From Enterococcus ureilyticus (lineage in GTDB: Bacteria > Bacillota > Bacilli > Lactobacillales > Enterococcaceae): 64,000 bases of DNA. Of this stretch, positions 41,202 to 49,977 are shown one piece after another. Positions within the stretch are counted from its first letter, which is position 1, and each line of letters begins with the position of its first letter. The translations under genes were made by a program, and so were the position numbers. The notes beneath the pieces are model-generated. The model saw nothing but the letters and a program-made list of their open reading frames with translations, ran no database searches and was not told the origin of the DNA. Where the stretch lies: the NCBI RefSeq assembly GCF_001730315.1, contig NZ_MIKC01000006.1, positions 1 through 64,000 of the forward strand. The letters run 5' to 3'.

Positions 41202-42215
41202 ATGTATTATGTTATTATGACTTCCCATGACATCCGCAGAAATTTAGCAACGGAACAGTATTTGCTGAATCAGCGAACGTTTGATGAACCGCTTATTTTA
41301 TTTTACATTCAAAAACCATGTGTAATTGTTGGGCGTAATCAGAATGTGCGGGCAGAAGTCGATCTAAGTTATGCAAATGAGCATCAGATTACTGTTACGA
41401 GAAGATTATCTGGCGGCGGAGCGGTTTACGATGATCTAGGTAATTTGAGTTTTAGTTTTGTAGTGAATGCAGACCATGAGTCTTTTGGTGATTTCAAGTT
41501 GTTTACACAGCCGATCATTGACGCCTTACACAAGCTAGGCGCAACTGGTGCGCAGATCAGCGGCCGCAATGATCTATTGATTGATGGGAAAAAATTTTCT
41601 GGCAATGCGATGTATACGAAAAATAAAAAAATGTATTCACATGGAACGTTGATGTTGAATGTTGATTTAGATGAGGTTAGTCGGGTGTTGACTGTTTCTG
41701 AAAAAAAATTAGCATCAAAAGGCACGAAATCTGTCAGAAGCCGAGTAACTAATCTCAAACCTTATTTAGCTAAAGAATATCAAGGGATTTCTACAGAAGC
41801 GTTTCGAGATTATTTGTTGCTACACTTATTTAATGCTGAAACTATGGAGTCTATCCAAACACAGGAATACCATTTGACTCTAGAAGATGAGCAAGCTATT
41901 GATCAATTAGTAGCCGATATTTATGGGAACGATGCTTGGATATTTGGAGAGGAACCAAATTATACGATCAAACGAGAAGAGAAATTCAAAGGCGGACTAA
42001 TAGAAGCGAATATTTCAGTAGAGAAAGGCCGAATTATAGCAATTACCATCTATGGCGATTATTTTAGTCAAAAAGATACAAAGGAACTGTCAGACTTATT
42101 GGTGGGCTGTAATTATGAGCAAGAGGCAATCGAGCAAGCACTGGCGGATATTACAATAGGTCAATATTTTAACAATGTTTCGAAAACTGAATTTATTCAG
42201 TTGCTGGTCGATTAA
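41202..42215 (+). CDS. lplA: Lipoate-protein ligase
   Basis: A 337-residue enzyme that activates free lipoate with ATP and attaches it to lipoyl domains of 2-oxoacid dehydrogenases or the glycine-cleavage H protein. The family motifs [20 protein letters not shown] (about residues 70-89) and the catalytic lysine in [11 protein letters not shown] (about residue 130) are present, and the C-terminal accessory domain is intact. AAAGGAG supports the ATG. It is followed after 15 bp by an ABC importer on the same strand, suggesting a shared transcript and possibly a link between scavenging and ligation. Confidence 0.92.
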   Translation: MYYVIMTSHDIRRNLATEQYLLNQRTFDEPLILFYIQKPCVIVGRNQNVRAEVDLSYANEHQITVTRRLSGGGAVYDDLGNLSFSFVVNADHESFGDFKLFTQPIIDALHKLGATGAQISGRNDLLIDGKKFSGNAMYTKNKKMYSHGTLMLNVDLDEVSRVLTVSEKKLASKGTKSVRSRVTNLKPYLAKEYQGISTEAFRDYLLLHLFNAETMESIQTQEYHLTLEDEQAIDQLVADIYGNDAWIFGEEPNYTIKREEKFKGGLIEANISVEKGRIIAITIYGDYFSQKDTKELSDLLVGCNYEQEAIEQALADITIGQYFNNVSKTEFIQLLVD

Positions 42216-42230
42216 GTTGGAGGAAATGAA

Positions 42231-42962
42231 ATGATTACTTTTGAACAAGTCACAAAAAGCTATACGCATCATGGAACGATCATCACTGCGCTGGATAAGG
42301 TTGACCTTCAGATTCAGGAGCATGAATTGTTTGGCGTGATTGGTGAAAGTGGTTCTGGTAAGTCCACCTTACTGCGAATGATCAATACATTGGAACAGCC
42401 CAGCCAAGGTGTCGTAAAAGTAGCAGGGACGGATTTACTGCAGTTGAGTGAAGCAGAAAAGCGCCGAAGCCGTAAACAAATCGGGATGATTTTCCAACAA
42501 TTTAATCTACTTCATAATCAAACGGTAAGTGAAAATGTGGGACTACCATTACGGTTAAATAAGACCTATGAACAACAGCAAGTTCAAGAAGTTCTTAAGT
42601 TTGTCCGCTTATCGGATAAAGCCGAGCATTACCCCAGCCAGCTTAGTGGCGGTGAAAAACAACGAGTTGGCATTGCTCGTGCGTTGATTACACAGCCTAA
42701 AATTTTACTGTGTGATGAACCAACTTCAGCTTTGGATGGGCAAAATGCATATGACATTATGGAATTATTACGGAAAATCAATCAAACGTTCGGCACGACA
42801 ATGGTGATAGTCAGTCATGAGTTGAGTTTGATCAAGCAATTGTGTGACCGAACAGCGATTTTAGAAAAAGGCAAAGTCGTAGAAACAATGACTATTTCCA
42901 AGGACAATCAACAACAGCAATTCGGTTCTTATTATGAAAGAGTTCGGGAGAGTTTAGGATGA
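42231..42962 (+). CDS. MetN-like ABC importer ATPase (short form)
   Basis: A 243-residue ATPase with Walker A (GESGSGKST), signature (LSGGEKQRVGIARAL), Walker B (ILLCDEPTSALD) and switch His (VSHELS). It resembles MetN of methionine importers but ends right after the core, so it lacks the C-terminal regulatory domain that binds methionine in full-length MetN (about 340 residues). Its stop overlaps the permease start. Absence of the sensor domain and the presence of lplA upstream leave the substrate open. Confidence 0.88.
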   Translation: MITFEQVTKSYTHHGTIITALDKVDLQIQEHELFGVIGESGSGKSTLLRMINTLEQPSQGVVKVAGTDLLQLSEAEKRRSRKQIGMIFQQFNLLHNQTVSENVGLPLRLNKTYEQQQVQEVLKFVRLSDKAEHYPSQLSGGEKQRVGIARALITQPKILLCDEPTSALDGQNAYDIMELLRKINQTFGTTMVIVSHELSLIKQLCDRTAILEKGKVVETMTISKDNQQQQFGSYYERVRESLG

Positions 42963-43633
42963 TGACAGAATATATAGAGAAAATTAACTATTATCTACCT
43001 GAGTTGAGCAAAGCGTTATTAGAAAGCGGAATAATGATTCTAATTTCTATTATCGCGGCAATTGTCCTTGGTTTACCGCTTGGAACCTTTGTTTATCTGA
43101 CAAAGAAAATACCGACTAAAACCAATAAGTGGATCGGGATTGTATTAAATGGGTATATCAACATTGTTCGTTCCTTTCCGTTTTTGTTGTTTGTCGTTGC
43201 GTTGATTCCTTTTACACGTTTAGTATTAGGAACAGCTTTTGGAACTTATGCTGCTGCATTGCCATTAAGCTTTGTAGCTATTGCATTATATGCAAGACTC
43301 GTGGAACAAATGTTATTAGAAATTCCAAATGATATTTTAGAACTTGCTCAATCTTTAGGGAGCACAAAGCTTCAATTGATTTTCAGATTTTTATATGTGG
43401 AAGCACGATCTGGTTTAGTTTTAGCCCTGACATCGGTGGTTATTAGTATGGTTTCCTATTCAACTGTTATGGGTGTGATCGGTGGTGGTGGCATTGGGGA
43501 TTTTGCGTTGCGTTATGGCTATCAGCGCTATGAGTATGCTGTTATGTACACCGCGATCGTTCTAATGATCATTTTTGTCAGTTTGATTCAAATCAGCGGT
43601 AGCTGGTTCGCAAAAAAAATAAATAAAAAATAA
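42959..43633 (+). CDS. MetI-like ABC importer permease
   Basis: A 224-residue membrane protein with five predicted segments. The coupling-helix region (IPNDILELAQSLGSTKLQLIFRF) is typical of MetI-type permeases. The start overlaps the ATPase gene by four bases, and the substrate-binding lipoprotein follows 18 bp downstream, completing an importer. Confidence 0.88.
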   Translation: MMTEYIEKINYYLPELSKALLESGIMILISIIAAIVLGLPLGTFVYLTKKIPTKTNKWIGIVLNGYINIVRSFPFLLFVVALIPFTRLVLGTAFGTYAAALPLSFVAIALYARLVEQMLLEIPNDILELAQSLGSTKLQLIFRFLYVEARSGLVLALTSVVISMVSYSTVMGVIGGGGIGDFALRYGYQRYEYAVMYTAIVLMIIFVSLIQISGSWFAKKINKK

Positions 43634-43651
43634 GCGTTAGGAGAAAAAAAC

Positions 43652-44473
43652 ATGAAAAAGAAAGTATTGATTAGTCTTTTGGTAGTAGCAGGATTAGTGA
43701 TAGCAGGATGCAATGGACAGAAAAAAACGTCAGATACAGGAAAACAGGCCGACAAAGTGATCAAAGTGGCTTCTCATATTCCGTCTACGGTTGAAGTTGT
43801 TGAATTAGCAGGCAAAAATATTGAAGACGGATACAAAGTAGAACTAGTCCAAGTGAATGATAATATTCAATACAATGAACTATTGAATGCCAAAGAAATC
43901 GATGCGAACTTTGCTCAACATGAGCCCTTCATGCAAAAATTCAACGAAGAAAAAGAAGGCAACTTAGTTGTCGTTCAAAAAATATATAATGCCAAAGTGG
44001 GCTTTTATTCTAAAGACTACCAAGATGTCAAAGACTTACCTGACGGGGCAAAAATTGCATTACCAAGTGATATTTCTAATGAAGGCCGGGCATTAGCAAT
44101 CTTAGACGATGCTGGATTGATCACATTAAAAGAAGGTGTGGGGTTTAATGGTACCATCAAAGATATTGTGGATAATCCACAAAATTTTGAATGGGTATCC
44201 GTTGATTTATTAAATCTGGCAGAAGCCTATAATGAGAAAGACATTGCGATGATTTATAATTATCCAACTTATATTGCTAAAATCGGTTTGACACCAAAAG
44301 ATGCGATTCTATTAGAGAAGAAGGTTGATGACCGCTTTGCTATCAGTTTAGTTGCCCGAGAAGATAATAAAGACTCTGATAAAATCAACGCCTTGAAAAA
44401 AGCGATGACAAGCGATGAAGTTCGAGAATTACTAGAAACAAAATATAGTGAAACATTAACACCAGCATTTTAG
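43652..44473 (+). CDS. MetQ/NlpA-family substrate-binding lipoprotein
   Basis: A 273-residue lipoprotein. The signal peptide ends at lipobox VIAGC (Cys20), so it is anchored outside the membrane. The body matches the NlpA/MetQ fold (KVASHIPSTVEVVELAGKNI..., NYPTYIAKIGLTPKDAI), a family that usually binds methionine or its derivatives. It is the last gene of the lplA-MetNIQ-type unit and is followed by a good terminator. Methionine is the default guess; a lipoate-related ligand is an alternative suggested only by the operon. Confidence 0.88.
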   Translation: MKKKVLISLLVVAGLVIAGCNGQKKTSDTGKQADKVIKVASHIPSTVEVVELAGKNIEDGYKVELVQVNDNIQYNELLNAKEIDANFAQHEPFMQKFNEEKEGNLVVVQKIYNAKVGFYSKDYQDVKDLPDGAKIALPSDISNEGRALAILDDAGLITLKEGVGFNGTIKDIVDNPQNFEWVSVDLLNLAEAYNEKDIAMIYNYPTYIAKIGLTPKDAILLEKKVDDRFAISLVAREDNKDSDKINALKKAMTSDEVRELLETKYSETLTPAF

Positions 44474-44484
44474 AAAAATAACTG

Positions 44485-44536
44485 AAAAAAAGATCTGAAT
44501 GAACAGCAACTAAACTGCGCATTCGGATCTTTTTTT
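44485..44536 (+). terminator. Terminator after the lplA-ABC operon
   Basis: The stem AAAAAAAGATCTGAATG / CATTCGGATCTTTTTTT has a single G-U mismatch. The A-rich left side also lets it work for the opposite strand. Confidence 0.85.
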
Positions 44537-44597
44537 AGTGACAATTTATTACTAATATAGCAAATCCAAACCTGTCGTACATCTAGAGTTATAGGTT

Positions 44598-44780
44598 TTA
44601 CCCTATAATATTATTATTTTCAGTTACTAATTTAATCTCTTGTGCATACTGACTAAGGGTTGCTTGATAATGATCGATTGATGTAAGATCACTTTCAATA
44701 TGTCCGATACGAGTATTCAATTCTTCGATTTTGACTAAGGTTTTTTGTAACACTTCTAACATTCGTTCATCTGTACTCAT
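44598..44780 (-). CDS. Small coiled-coil hypothetical protein
   Basis: A 60-residue, mostly helical protein (MSTDERMLEVLQKTLVKIEELNTRIGHIESD...) with heptad-like leucine/isoleucine spacing. ATG 44780 is chosen because AAAGGAG lies upstream and the MFS stop is one base away. It is translationally coupled to the MFS gene. No family is recognised. Confidence 0.55.
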   Translation of the reverse strand: MSTDERMLEVLQKTLVKIEELNTRIGHIESDLTSIDHYQATLSQYAQEIKLVTENNNIIG

Positions 44781-44781
44781 G

Positions 44782-45990
44782 TTAATTCTCCTTTGTAAGT
44801 ATTTCTTTGGCAGGTGTTTTAGAGCGATAGAATAAAGCATAAAGAACGATACAAACGACAGGAATAATACTTGCAGTCAAATACAATCCTGAAAATGATG
44901 TAATGCTACGTAGCTCACCTAAAAGATAAGGCCCGACCCCAAGACCAAGGTCTAAACCGATAAAATAGGTAGATAAGGCAATACCGATTCGATGACTATT
45001 TGGGCTGACCTTTAGACAAATCGCTTGCCCATTAGACATAAATGTTCCGTAGCCCAAACCGATCAAACCTCCTGAAACTAGTAACATCCAACTAGTTGTG
45101 GTCATGCTCAATAAAAGTAAACCTGTCGTTAGAAAAATAAAACTAGGATACATCACAGCATTTTCGCCATGGGCATCAAAGATTCGACCAGATAAAGGTC
45201 GTGTCGCAGTAATCACTAACGCATAGACCACGAAGAAAAATGAACTAGCACTAACAAGGTCGATTGCTTTAGCGTAAGAAGAAAGAAACGATAACACACT
45301 AGAATAAGAAAGACCCATCAAAAAAGCGATAAAGGAGATAAATAAAACTTTCTTTTCAATGAAACTATCCACACTAAAGCGAGCCAAGCTTGCTTTGTGT
45401 TCGGGACTTAATTGAATATTTTTTACTGGGAAGATAAAACAAGCAATGGTAGTAAATAGAATCAATATAATCGAAAATAGAATAATAAAATAAAAACTCA
45501 TTGTGTTCAGAAGGACCATTCCAATAAATGGACCGATCGCAGCAGCTAAACTCGTGCTTAATCCATAATAATTGATTCCTTCCCCATGTTTTGATTTAGG
45601 AATATAAGCAGTGACAATCGCATTGGTTGCCGTTGACACAGTCCCATAAGCAAAACCGTTCAATAAACGAACAAGGTAAAGAATCCCAATACTTGGAATG
45701 TAGAGATAAGCAATCGTTGTAATCAGATAAAACAAAGCACCGTATCGTAAAACTGCTTTTCTCCCGATCAGTTCCAACATTTTTCCCATAAATAGTCGAG
45801 CAAATAAAGTACCGATAATGTAAATCCCTGAGGCAAGACCAGCTTGACCTAGAGTAGCATGAAGCGTATCTTGCGCAATCACTGCGATGATTACCATCAA
45901 TAAGTAATAAACGAGATAGACCACAAAATTGATCAACGTAATGCTGATAAACCCTTTATTGAATAATTTTTCTTCTGAATGTTCCGTCAT
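44782..45990 (-). CDS. MFS transporter
   Basis: A 402-residue protein with about twelve membrane segments. Its pattern (GTLFARLFMGKMLELIGRKAVLRYG as motif A region; GFAYGTVSTATNAIVTAYIP) fits the drug/metabolite MFS exporters. ATG 45990 has GAAAGGAA ten bases upstream; the open frame extends to 46035. It is divergent from a Crp/Fnr-type regulator, with an inverted repeat in between, so regulation by that protein is likely. The substrate is unknown. Confidence 0.8.
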   Translation of the reverse strand: MTEHSEEKLFNKGFISITLINFVVYLVYYLLMVIIAVIAQDTLHATLGQAGLASGIYIIGTLFARLFMGKMLELIGRKAVLRYGALFYLITTIAYLYIPSIGILYLVRLLNGFAYGTVSTATNAIVTAYIPKSKHGEGINYYGLSTSLAAAIGPFIGMVLLNTMSFYFIILFSIILILFTTIACFIFPVKNIQLSPEHKASLARFSVDSFIEKKVLFISFIAFLMGLSYSSVLSFLSSYAKAIDLVSASSFFFVVYALVITATRPLSGRIFDAHGENAVMYPSFIFLTTGLLLLSMTTTSWMLLVSGGLIGLGYGTFMSNGQAICLKVSPNSHRIGIALSTYFIGLDLGLGVGPYLLGELRSITSFSGLYLTASIIPVVCIVLYALFYRSKTPAKEILTKEN

Positions 45991-46136
45991 TGTTGCACGT
46001 TCCTTCTTTCTTGTTAGGATAAGCTCAAATTGCAAATTACAATTCTTTTCTGAAAGCTAGTTGTATGGATACTATACGAAAAAAATGAGTAAAAAAAATG
46101 CGGATTTGTTTCTAAAAAAAGTCATTAACAAAAAAG

Positions 46137-46165
46137 AACAACAAAAGTCATATACATTTGTTGTT
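46137..46165. promoter_or_regulatory. Inverted repeat between MFS and Crp/Fnr genes
   Basis: Perfect 9-bp arms AACAACAAA and TTTGTTGTT with an 11-bp spacer, in the divergent intergenic region. The place and symmetry suit a binding site for the regulator encoded at 46243. Confidence 0.55.
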
Positions 46166-46242
46166 GCTTTTCGATGTGTTATCATCTTAAATAAGAATAG
46201 CTTTTACAGAAAATTTTCATATAAACCGTGAGGAGTTACTAG

Positions 46243-46899
46243 ATGGATAGCCATGTGTTACAAGAATACTTAGACGATCATTCGTTTCCAGTCGTAGTGA
46301 AGAAAAAGAGAACGTACCTTACTTATGAAGGGTTACAAGACCGTTATGCTTATATTTTAAAAAGCGGCATTATCAAAACCAGCGTCATTTCGCCAGATGG
46401 ACGAGAATTCAATCTTAGATATATCAATAGCTTGGAAATCGTCTCGCTTTTAAGGGATGAATATTCTCAGTTTATCGATGCGCCGTTTAATATTCGAATC
46501 GAGTCAGAGCAGGCAGAGTTGTATCAGATCGATCGTGTTCAGTTTTGGAAGGATATCAATCAAAGCAAAGAACTGCAGATGTATGTGAAAGATTATTATC
46601 GTGTGCGTTTGATGTATTCAATGAAAAAGATGCAGCAGATGTTGATGAATGGGAAATTTGGCGCGGTTTGCACTCAGATTTATGAGTTATATGATACGTT
46701 TGGTGTGCAAATAGATGACGGATTATTGATTGATTTTGTTGTGACGAACGAGGAAATTGCTCATTTTTGTGGGATCACTTCTGCTAGTAGCGTCAATCGA
46801 ATGATGCAGCAGTTGAAGGACTTAGGCGCAATCAAGATTCAGGAACGGAAGATTGTGATTACGGATCTGGAGATTTTGAAGGATAATATTATTTTGTAG
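46243..46899 (+). CDS. Crp/Fnr-family regulator
   Basis: A 218-residue protein with an N-terminal effector beta-roll (about residues 20-110) and a C-terminal winged helix (about 150-215, NEEIAHFCGITSASSVNRMMQQLKDLGAI). It resembles PrfA/Flp-like members of Firmicutes and has no Fnr-type cysteine cluster. GAGGAG supports the ATG. It is divergent from the MFS gene at 45990, its most likely target. The effector cannot be inferred. Confidence 0.8.
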   Translation: MDSHVLQEYLDDHSFPVVVKKKRTYLTYEGLQDRYAYILKSGIIKTSVISPDGREFNLRYINSLEIVSLLRDEYSQFIDAPFNIRIESEQAELYQIDRVQFWKDINQSKELQMYVKDYYRVRLMYSMKKMQQMLMNGKFGAVCTQIYELYDTFGVQIDDGLLIDFVVTNEEIAHFCGITSASSVNRMMQQLKDLGAIKIQERKIVITDLEILKDNIIL

Positions 46900-46998
46900 A
46901 GCCACGTAGATAAATTCTGATTTTGGACTGTTTGCTTACTGGATTAAATTGTGTGATAATCCGTTACGAAGTATAATGATAATAGAAAAATCAAGAAA

Positions 46999-47040
46999 GA
47001 AGGAATCGATGAGCATTTAGCAAATGGATTCCTTTTTTAT
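46999..47040 (+). terminator. Terminator before the WYL regulator gene
   Basis: The stem AAGGAATC / GGATTCCTT with an 18-nt loop is followed by T6. It separates the Crp/Fnr gene from the next unit. Confidence 0.7.
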
Positions 47041-47069
47041 CTGTATAGATACAGTGAAAAGGAGAAATT

Positions 47070-48008
47070 ATGAAAATAGATCGCTTGCTCAGCTTGGTAA
47101 ATTTATTGACGGAAAATGACCGAATGACCGCCAAAGGGTTGGCAGAACGGCTGGAAGTATCTAAACGAACCATTTATCGTGATATCGAAACCCTGAATTT
47201 AGCGGGGATTCCGATTATTTCTTATTCAGGGATTCATGGCGGTTACGGTATCGTCGATGGTTACAAAGTAAGTAAACATGTTTTCTCAACTGAGGATATT
47301 TCGACGATTATGACAGGACTTTCAGCGATTCAAAGTATTTCAACATCCGCTGAAATTAGTCCTTTGTTGGCAAAAATTGCCCCGAATACGAAGGTACAAC
47401 AGCCGCAAAGTGATTTGCTGATCGATTTATCTTCCTGGTATAAACCAAACGAAGGGAAAAATAAAGTGGATGATTTACGACAAGCGATAGCAACGCAGCA
47501 AATCATTGTGATTCAATACCATTCTAAGAAAGGCTACTCTGAACGGGAAATAGAACCATACAAGCTTATTTTTAAAACTTCGCATTGGTATCTGTATGGT
47601 TTTTGTTTAAAAAGAAAGGCATTTCGCTTATTTAAACTGACAAGGATTCAAACATATACGCTGTTAGATGAACGATTTGAACCTAGACCACTAGACCCTG
47701 TGGAGCTAACCAGAGAGTCTGAAATTGATTATTTAGAAGCGATGGTATCGCCAGATGTTCAGCAAATCGTCTTAACTTATGAGCAAAAAGATAAATTATA
47801 TTTGATTGATAAACTAGGGGCAGATTTTTTTCAGGAACATGAAAAAGATTTAACTACTGGAACGATTGTATTTCCACTGATAAATCATAAAAAATCGGTC
47901 GATTTTATTTTACGTTTACAGGATAAGGTACGAGTTATTGAACCGCCGAGCATAGTTGATGCAGTCAAAGCGAAAATCGAAGAAATGTATTTTCTTTACA
48001 AAAGCTGA
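47070..48008 (+). CDS. WYL-domain transcriptional regulator (YafY type)
   Basis: A 312-residue regulator with an N-terminal helix-turn-helix (about residues 1-58, TAKGLAERLEVSKRTIYRDI) and a WYL domain (about 130-210, IVIQYHSKKGYSEREIEPYKL...HWYLYGFCLKRKAFRLFKL), followed by a C-terminal extension. WYL domains often bind nucleic acid or small ligands. It precedes DJ-1/PfpI and DUF3224 genes on the same strand, which it may regulate. AAAAGGAG supports the ATG. Confidence 0.87.
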   Translation: MKIDRLLSLVNLLTENDRMTAKGLAERLEVSKRTIYRDIETLNLAGIPIISYSGIHGGYGIVDGYKVSKHVFSTEDISTIMTGLSAIQSISTSAEISPLLAKIAPNTKVQQPQSDLLIDLSSWYKPNEGKNKVDDLRQAIATQQIIVIQYHSKKGYSEREIEPYKLIFKTSHWYLYGFCLKRKAFRLFKLTRIQTYTLLDERFEPRPLDPVELTRESEIDYLEAMVSPDVQQIVLTYEQKDKLYLIDKLGADFFQEHEKDLTTGTIVFPLINHKKSVDFILRLQDKVRVIEPPSIVDAVKAKIEEMYFLYKS

Positions 48009-48052
48009 CAATTAGTTGTCACACTTCTGTTGTATGATGAATTCCAACAGGT

Positions 48053-48171
48053 ATCTAGCTACGCGGGCTAGCTCCTTGGGGAAAAGATAAAAATAGTTTG
48101 TGGTAAAAAGCACCACAATCGATTTTTCCTATTTTCCAGTCGGAGCTGAACGTGCCCGATTCGCTTTTAAT
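48053..48171 (+). repeat. Dispersed structured repeat, copy 2
   Basis: It begins TATCTAGCTACGCGGGCT and ends CGATTCGCTTTTAAT, with pairing ends. Inside is a long hairpin: outer arms GGAAAAGATAAAAAT / ATTTTTCCTATTTTCC, inner arms TTGTGGT / ACCACAA (48099-48105 and 48113-48119). It is adjacent to copy 3, whose inner arms differ in sequence but still pair. Confidence 0.75.
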
Positions 48172-48173
48172 GT

Positions 48174-48349
48174 TATCTAGCTATGCGGGCTTAGCACTAC
48201 GCTGTGCTTCGATCTCAACAATTCCTAAGAGCTAAAGCTCTAAGGATTGAAGGTCTTCGGGAAAAAGATAAAATCTAAATGAGGCAAAAAGCACCTCAGT
48301 TAGATTTTCCTATTTTCCTGTCAGAGCTGAACGAGCCCGCTTCGCTTTT
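48174..48349 (+). repeat. Dispersed structured repeat, copy 3 (long form)
   Basis: Same ends as copy 2 (TATCTAGCTATGCGGGCT ... GAGCCCGCTTCGCTTTT). It has an extra block (48195-48253, CACTACGCTG...GATTGAAGG) that recurs at 50528-50587. Its inner hairpin has arms ATCTAA-TGAGG / CCTCA-TTAGAT, different from copy 2. The rest of this intergenic region up to 48444 contains a further motif (TGAAAAGTACAA...GAACGTTGTT) also found near 50617. Confidence 0.75.
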
Positions 48350-48444
48350 GCTTTGAAACACAGTGAAAAAAACGAACTGATGTTGAAAAGTACAAGGTGT
48401 AGCATAGCGGAACGTTGTTACCTGTATATAAGGAGGAATAAATC

Positions 48445-49065
48445 ATGACAGAAGTGTTTTTTGTATTATTAGAAGATTATGCAGATTGGGAAGCAGCATC
48501 GATTGCAGCAGCCCTGAATCAGCAAGAGGGGTTCACGGTTAAAACTGTTTCAAATGAAAAACAAGCGATTCATTCAATGGGCGGTTTTTCGATATTACCA
48601 GATTATACGCTTACCGAAGCGTGTCAAAAAGAGTTTGTTGCGTTGATTTTAATTGGTGGAACGTCTTGGCGAACGGATAAAGCCAAAGAAGTCGATGCTT
48701 TAGTAGCCAAAGCGGAACAACAAGGTGCTGTGATTGCAGCGATTTGTGATGCGACTGTCTATCTGGGAAGTCTAGGGTTACTAAATGATCACAAGCATAC
48801 AAGTAACCAATTACAAGACTTACAAGATTACGCTGGCGCGCGTTATACTGGTGGGAATCACTATTTAGAAGTTCAAGCAATAAGAGCAAACAACCTGATT
48901 ACAGCCAATGGGACTGGGCATTTAGAGTTTGCAAGAGAAATTTTGTTGGCACTTCAAGTAATGCCTGAAAAAGAAGTGGAACAATGGTATAACTTTTATA
49001 AGTTAGGCTACTATGAAGCAATCAAACAAGAATTAAGAAATGCAGGTGAGGATCGTGTTGGCTAA
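48445..49065 (+). CDS. DJ-1/PfpI-family protein
   Basis: A 206-residue protein of the DJ-1/PfpI/glutamine-amidotransferase-like fold. The nucleophile elbow is AAICDAT (Cys about residue 107), and the fold motifs VALILIGGTSW and TANGTGH are visible. Members act as glyoxalases, chaperones or proteases, and the reaction cannot be assigned here. AAGGAGG supports the start. The next gene begins inside its last codons, so the two are coupled. Confidence 0.8.
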   Translation: MTEVFFVLLEDYADWEAASIAAALNQQEGFTVKTVSNEKQAIHSMGGFSILPDYTLTEACQKEFVALILIGGTSWRTDKAKEVDALVAKAEQQGAVIAAICDATVYLGSLGLLNDHKHTSNQLQDLQDYAGARYTGGNHYLEVQAIRANNLITANGTGHLEFAREILLALQVMPEKEVEQWYNFYKLGYYEAIKQELRNAGEDRVG

Positions 49066-49468
49066 AAGTACCTTTGAGCTTGTTTCATGGGAGGAAGAAT
49101 TATTGGCAGATATCCCAACAGAACAACCAGTGGCGAAAGCTTCTGCTTGGTATAAAGCCTTACAAGAAATCACAGGTAGTTTCAAAGCCGATTATTTATT
49201 GCATTACTCGCAGTACAATCAAGAAAACCCTCATCTATCAGAAGCGACCTATTTAGGGTATCTGTTCTTTGAAGGGGTGCTAAAAGGCCGCAAAGGCACG
49301 TTTGTCTTAGAAGAACGAGGGACTTTTGAAAAGGGACTTCCGCACAATGAATTAGTGATAAAAGAGAACACTGGAACGGAAGAACTTTCAGGAATTCAAG
49401 GTACGGGCAAGTATTTTTTAGATGGAGACAACTTGGTTATTGAGATTGATTATGGGATTGAGAAGTAA
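49058..49468 (+). CDS. DUF3224-like protein
   Basis: A 136-residue, probably beta-barrel protein. The sequence (AKSTFELVSWEEE..., YLGYLFFEGVLKGRKGTFVLEERGTFE, IQGTGKYFLDGD) resembles the DUF3224 family, whose function is unknown. The start is likely TTG 49058 (GGTGAGG six bases upstream); GTG 49055 and ATG 49040 are alternatives. It overlaps the end of the DJ-1 gene and probably shares its transcript. Confidence 0.72.
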   Translation: MAKSTFELVSWEEELLADIPTEQPVAKASAWYKALQEITGSFKADYLLHYSQYNQENPHLSEATYLGYLFFEGVLKGRKGTFVLEERGTFEKGLPHNELVIKENTGTEELSGIQGTGKYFLDGDNLVIEIDYGIEK

Positions 49469-49625
49469 GGTGTTTATTAGTAGCGGAACAATCCAAAATG
49501 TATGTAAATATATTACGATAATCAGTAAAATGATAAGTGGACAGGTTGTTTATCGTGATAGGACAAGATAATAACAATTTTTATCACAGTGATTTTGCAT
49601 AGGAAAACTGTTTGTCAGTAATAGT

Positions 49626-49673
49626 AGCGAAAGGCTTAGAAAATAGTATTCATTTCTAGGTCTTTCGCTTTTA
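49626..49673 (+). terminator. Terminator-like hairpin
   Basis: The stem AGCGAAAG...TAGAAA / TTTCTA...CTTTCGCT is followed by a short T-run. It lies about 160 bp after the DUF3224 gene with no gene between, so it could end a long 3' region or an unrecognised small RNA. Confidence 0.65.
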
Positions 49674-49740
49674 TACGAAAACTACTTGAAAACAAGCGCC
49701 TATTAAAATTTTTAATGAATTGTTTCGTGAGAAAGACGTT

Positions 49741-49879
49741 CTATTTTGGAATAAATGAAATAATCCCTTCTTTATTTTTGTAGTAGTAGAATTCTTGATT
49801 TTCTTTTATAGCTAATTTTTTTTGGAAAGATAATAACAATTCTCTCTCCTTGTTTTGTTGCTTTTAGTAAATCCAACAT
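49741..49879 (-). pseudogene. Frameshifted MazE/PemI-like antitoxin relic
   Basis: From ATG 49879 (GGGAGGG just upstream) the frame reads MLDLLKATKQGERIVIIFPKK, then breaks at a run of eight A. With seven A the frame would continue LAIKENQEFYYYKNKEGII and end at a stop at 49741. The whole is about 45 residues and resembles the AbrB-like N-terminal part of MazE/PemI antitoxins, including the terminal IPK also seen in the intact antitoxin at 51983. No toxin gene follows, so it is a stranded, broken antitoxin. A sequencing error in the homopolymer is possible. Confidence 0.65.
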
Positions 49880-49977
49880 AATCCCTCCCATTTTTAATGT
49901 GACTTAAAATAGTCCAATCATATTTTTGTTCCTGACACTATCTAAATACGCAAAAGATCATTCCTTTCATTTTTTAA

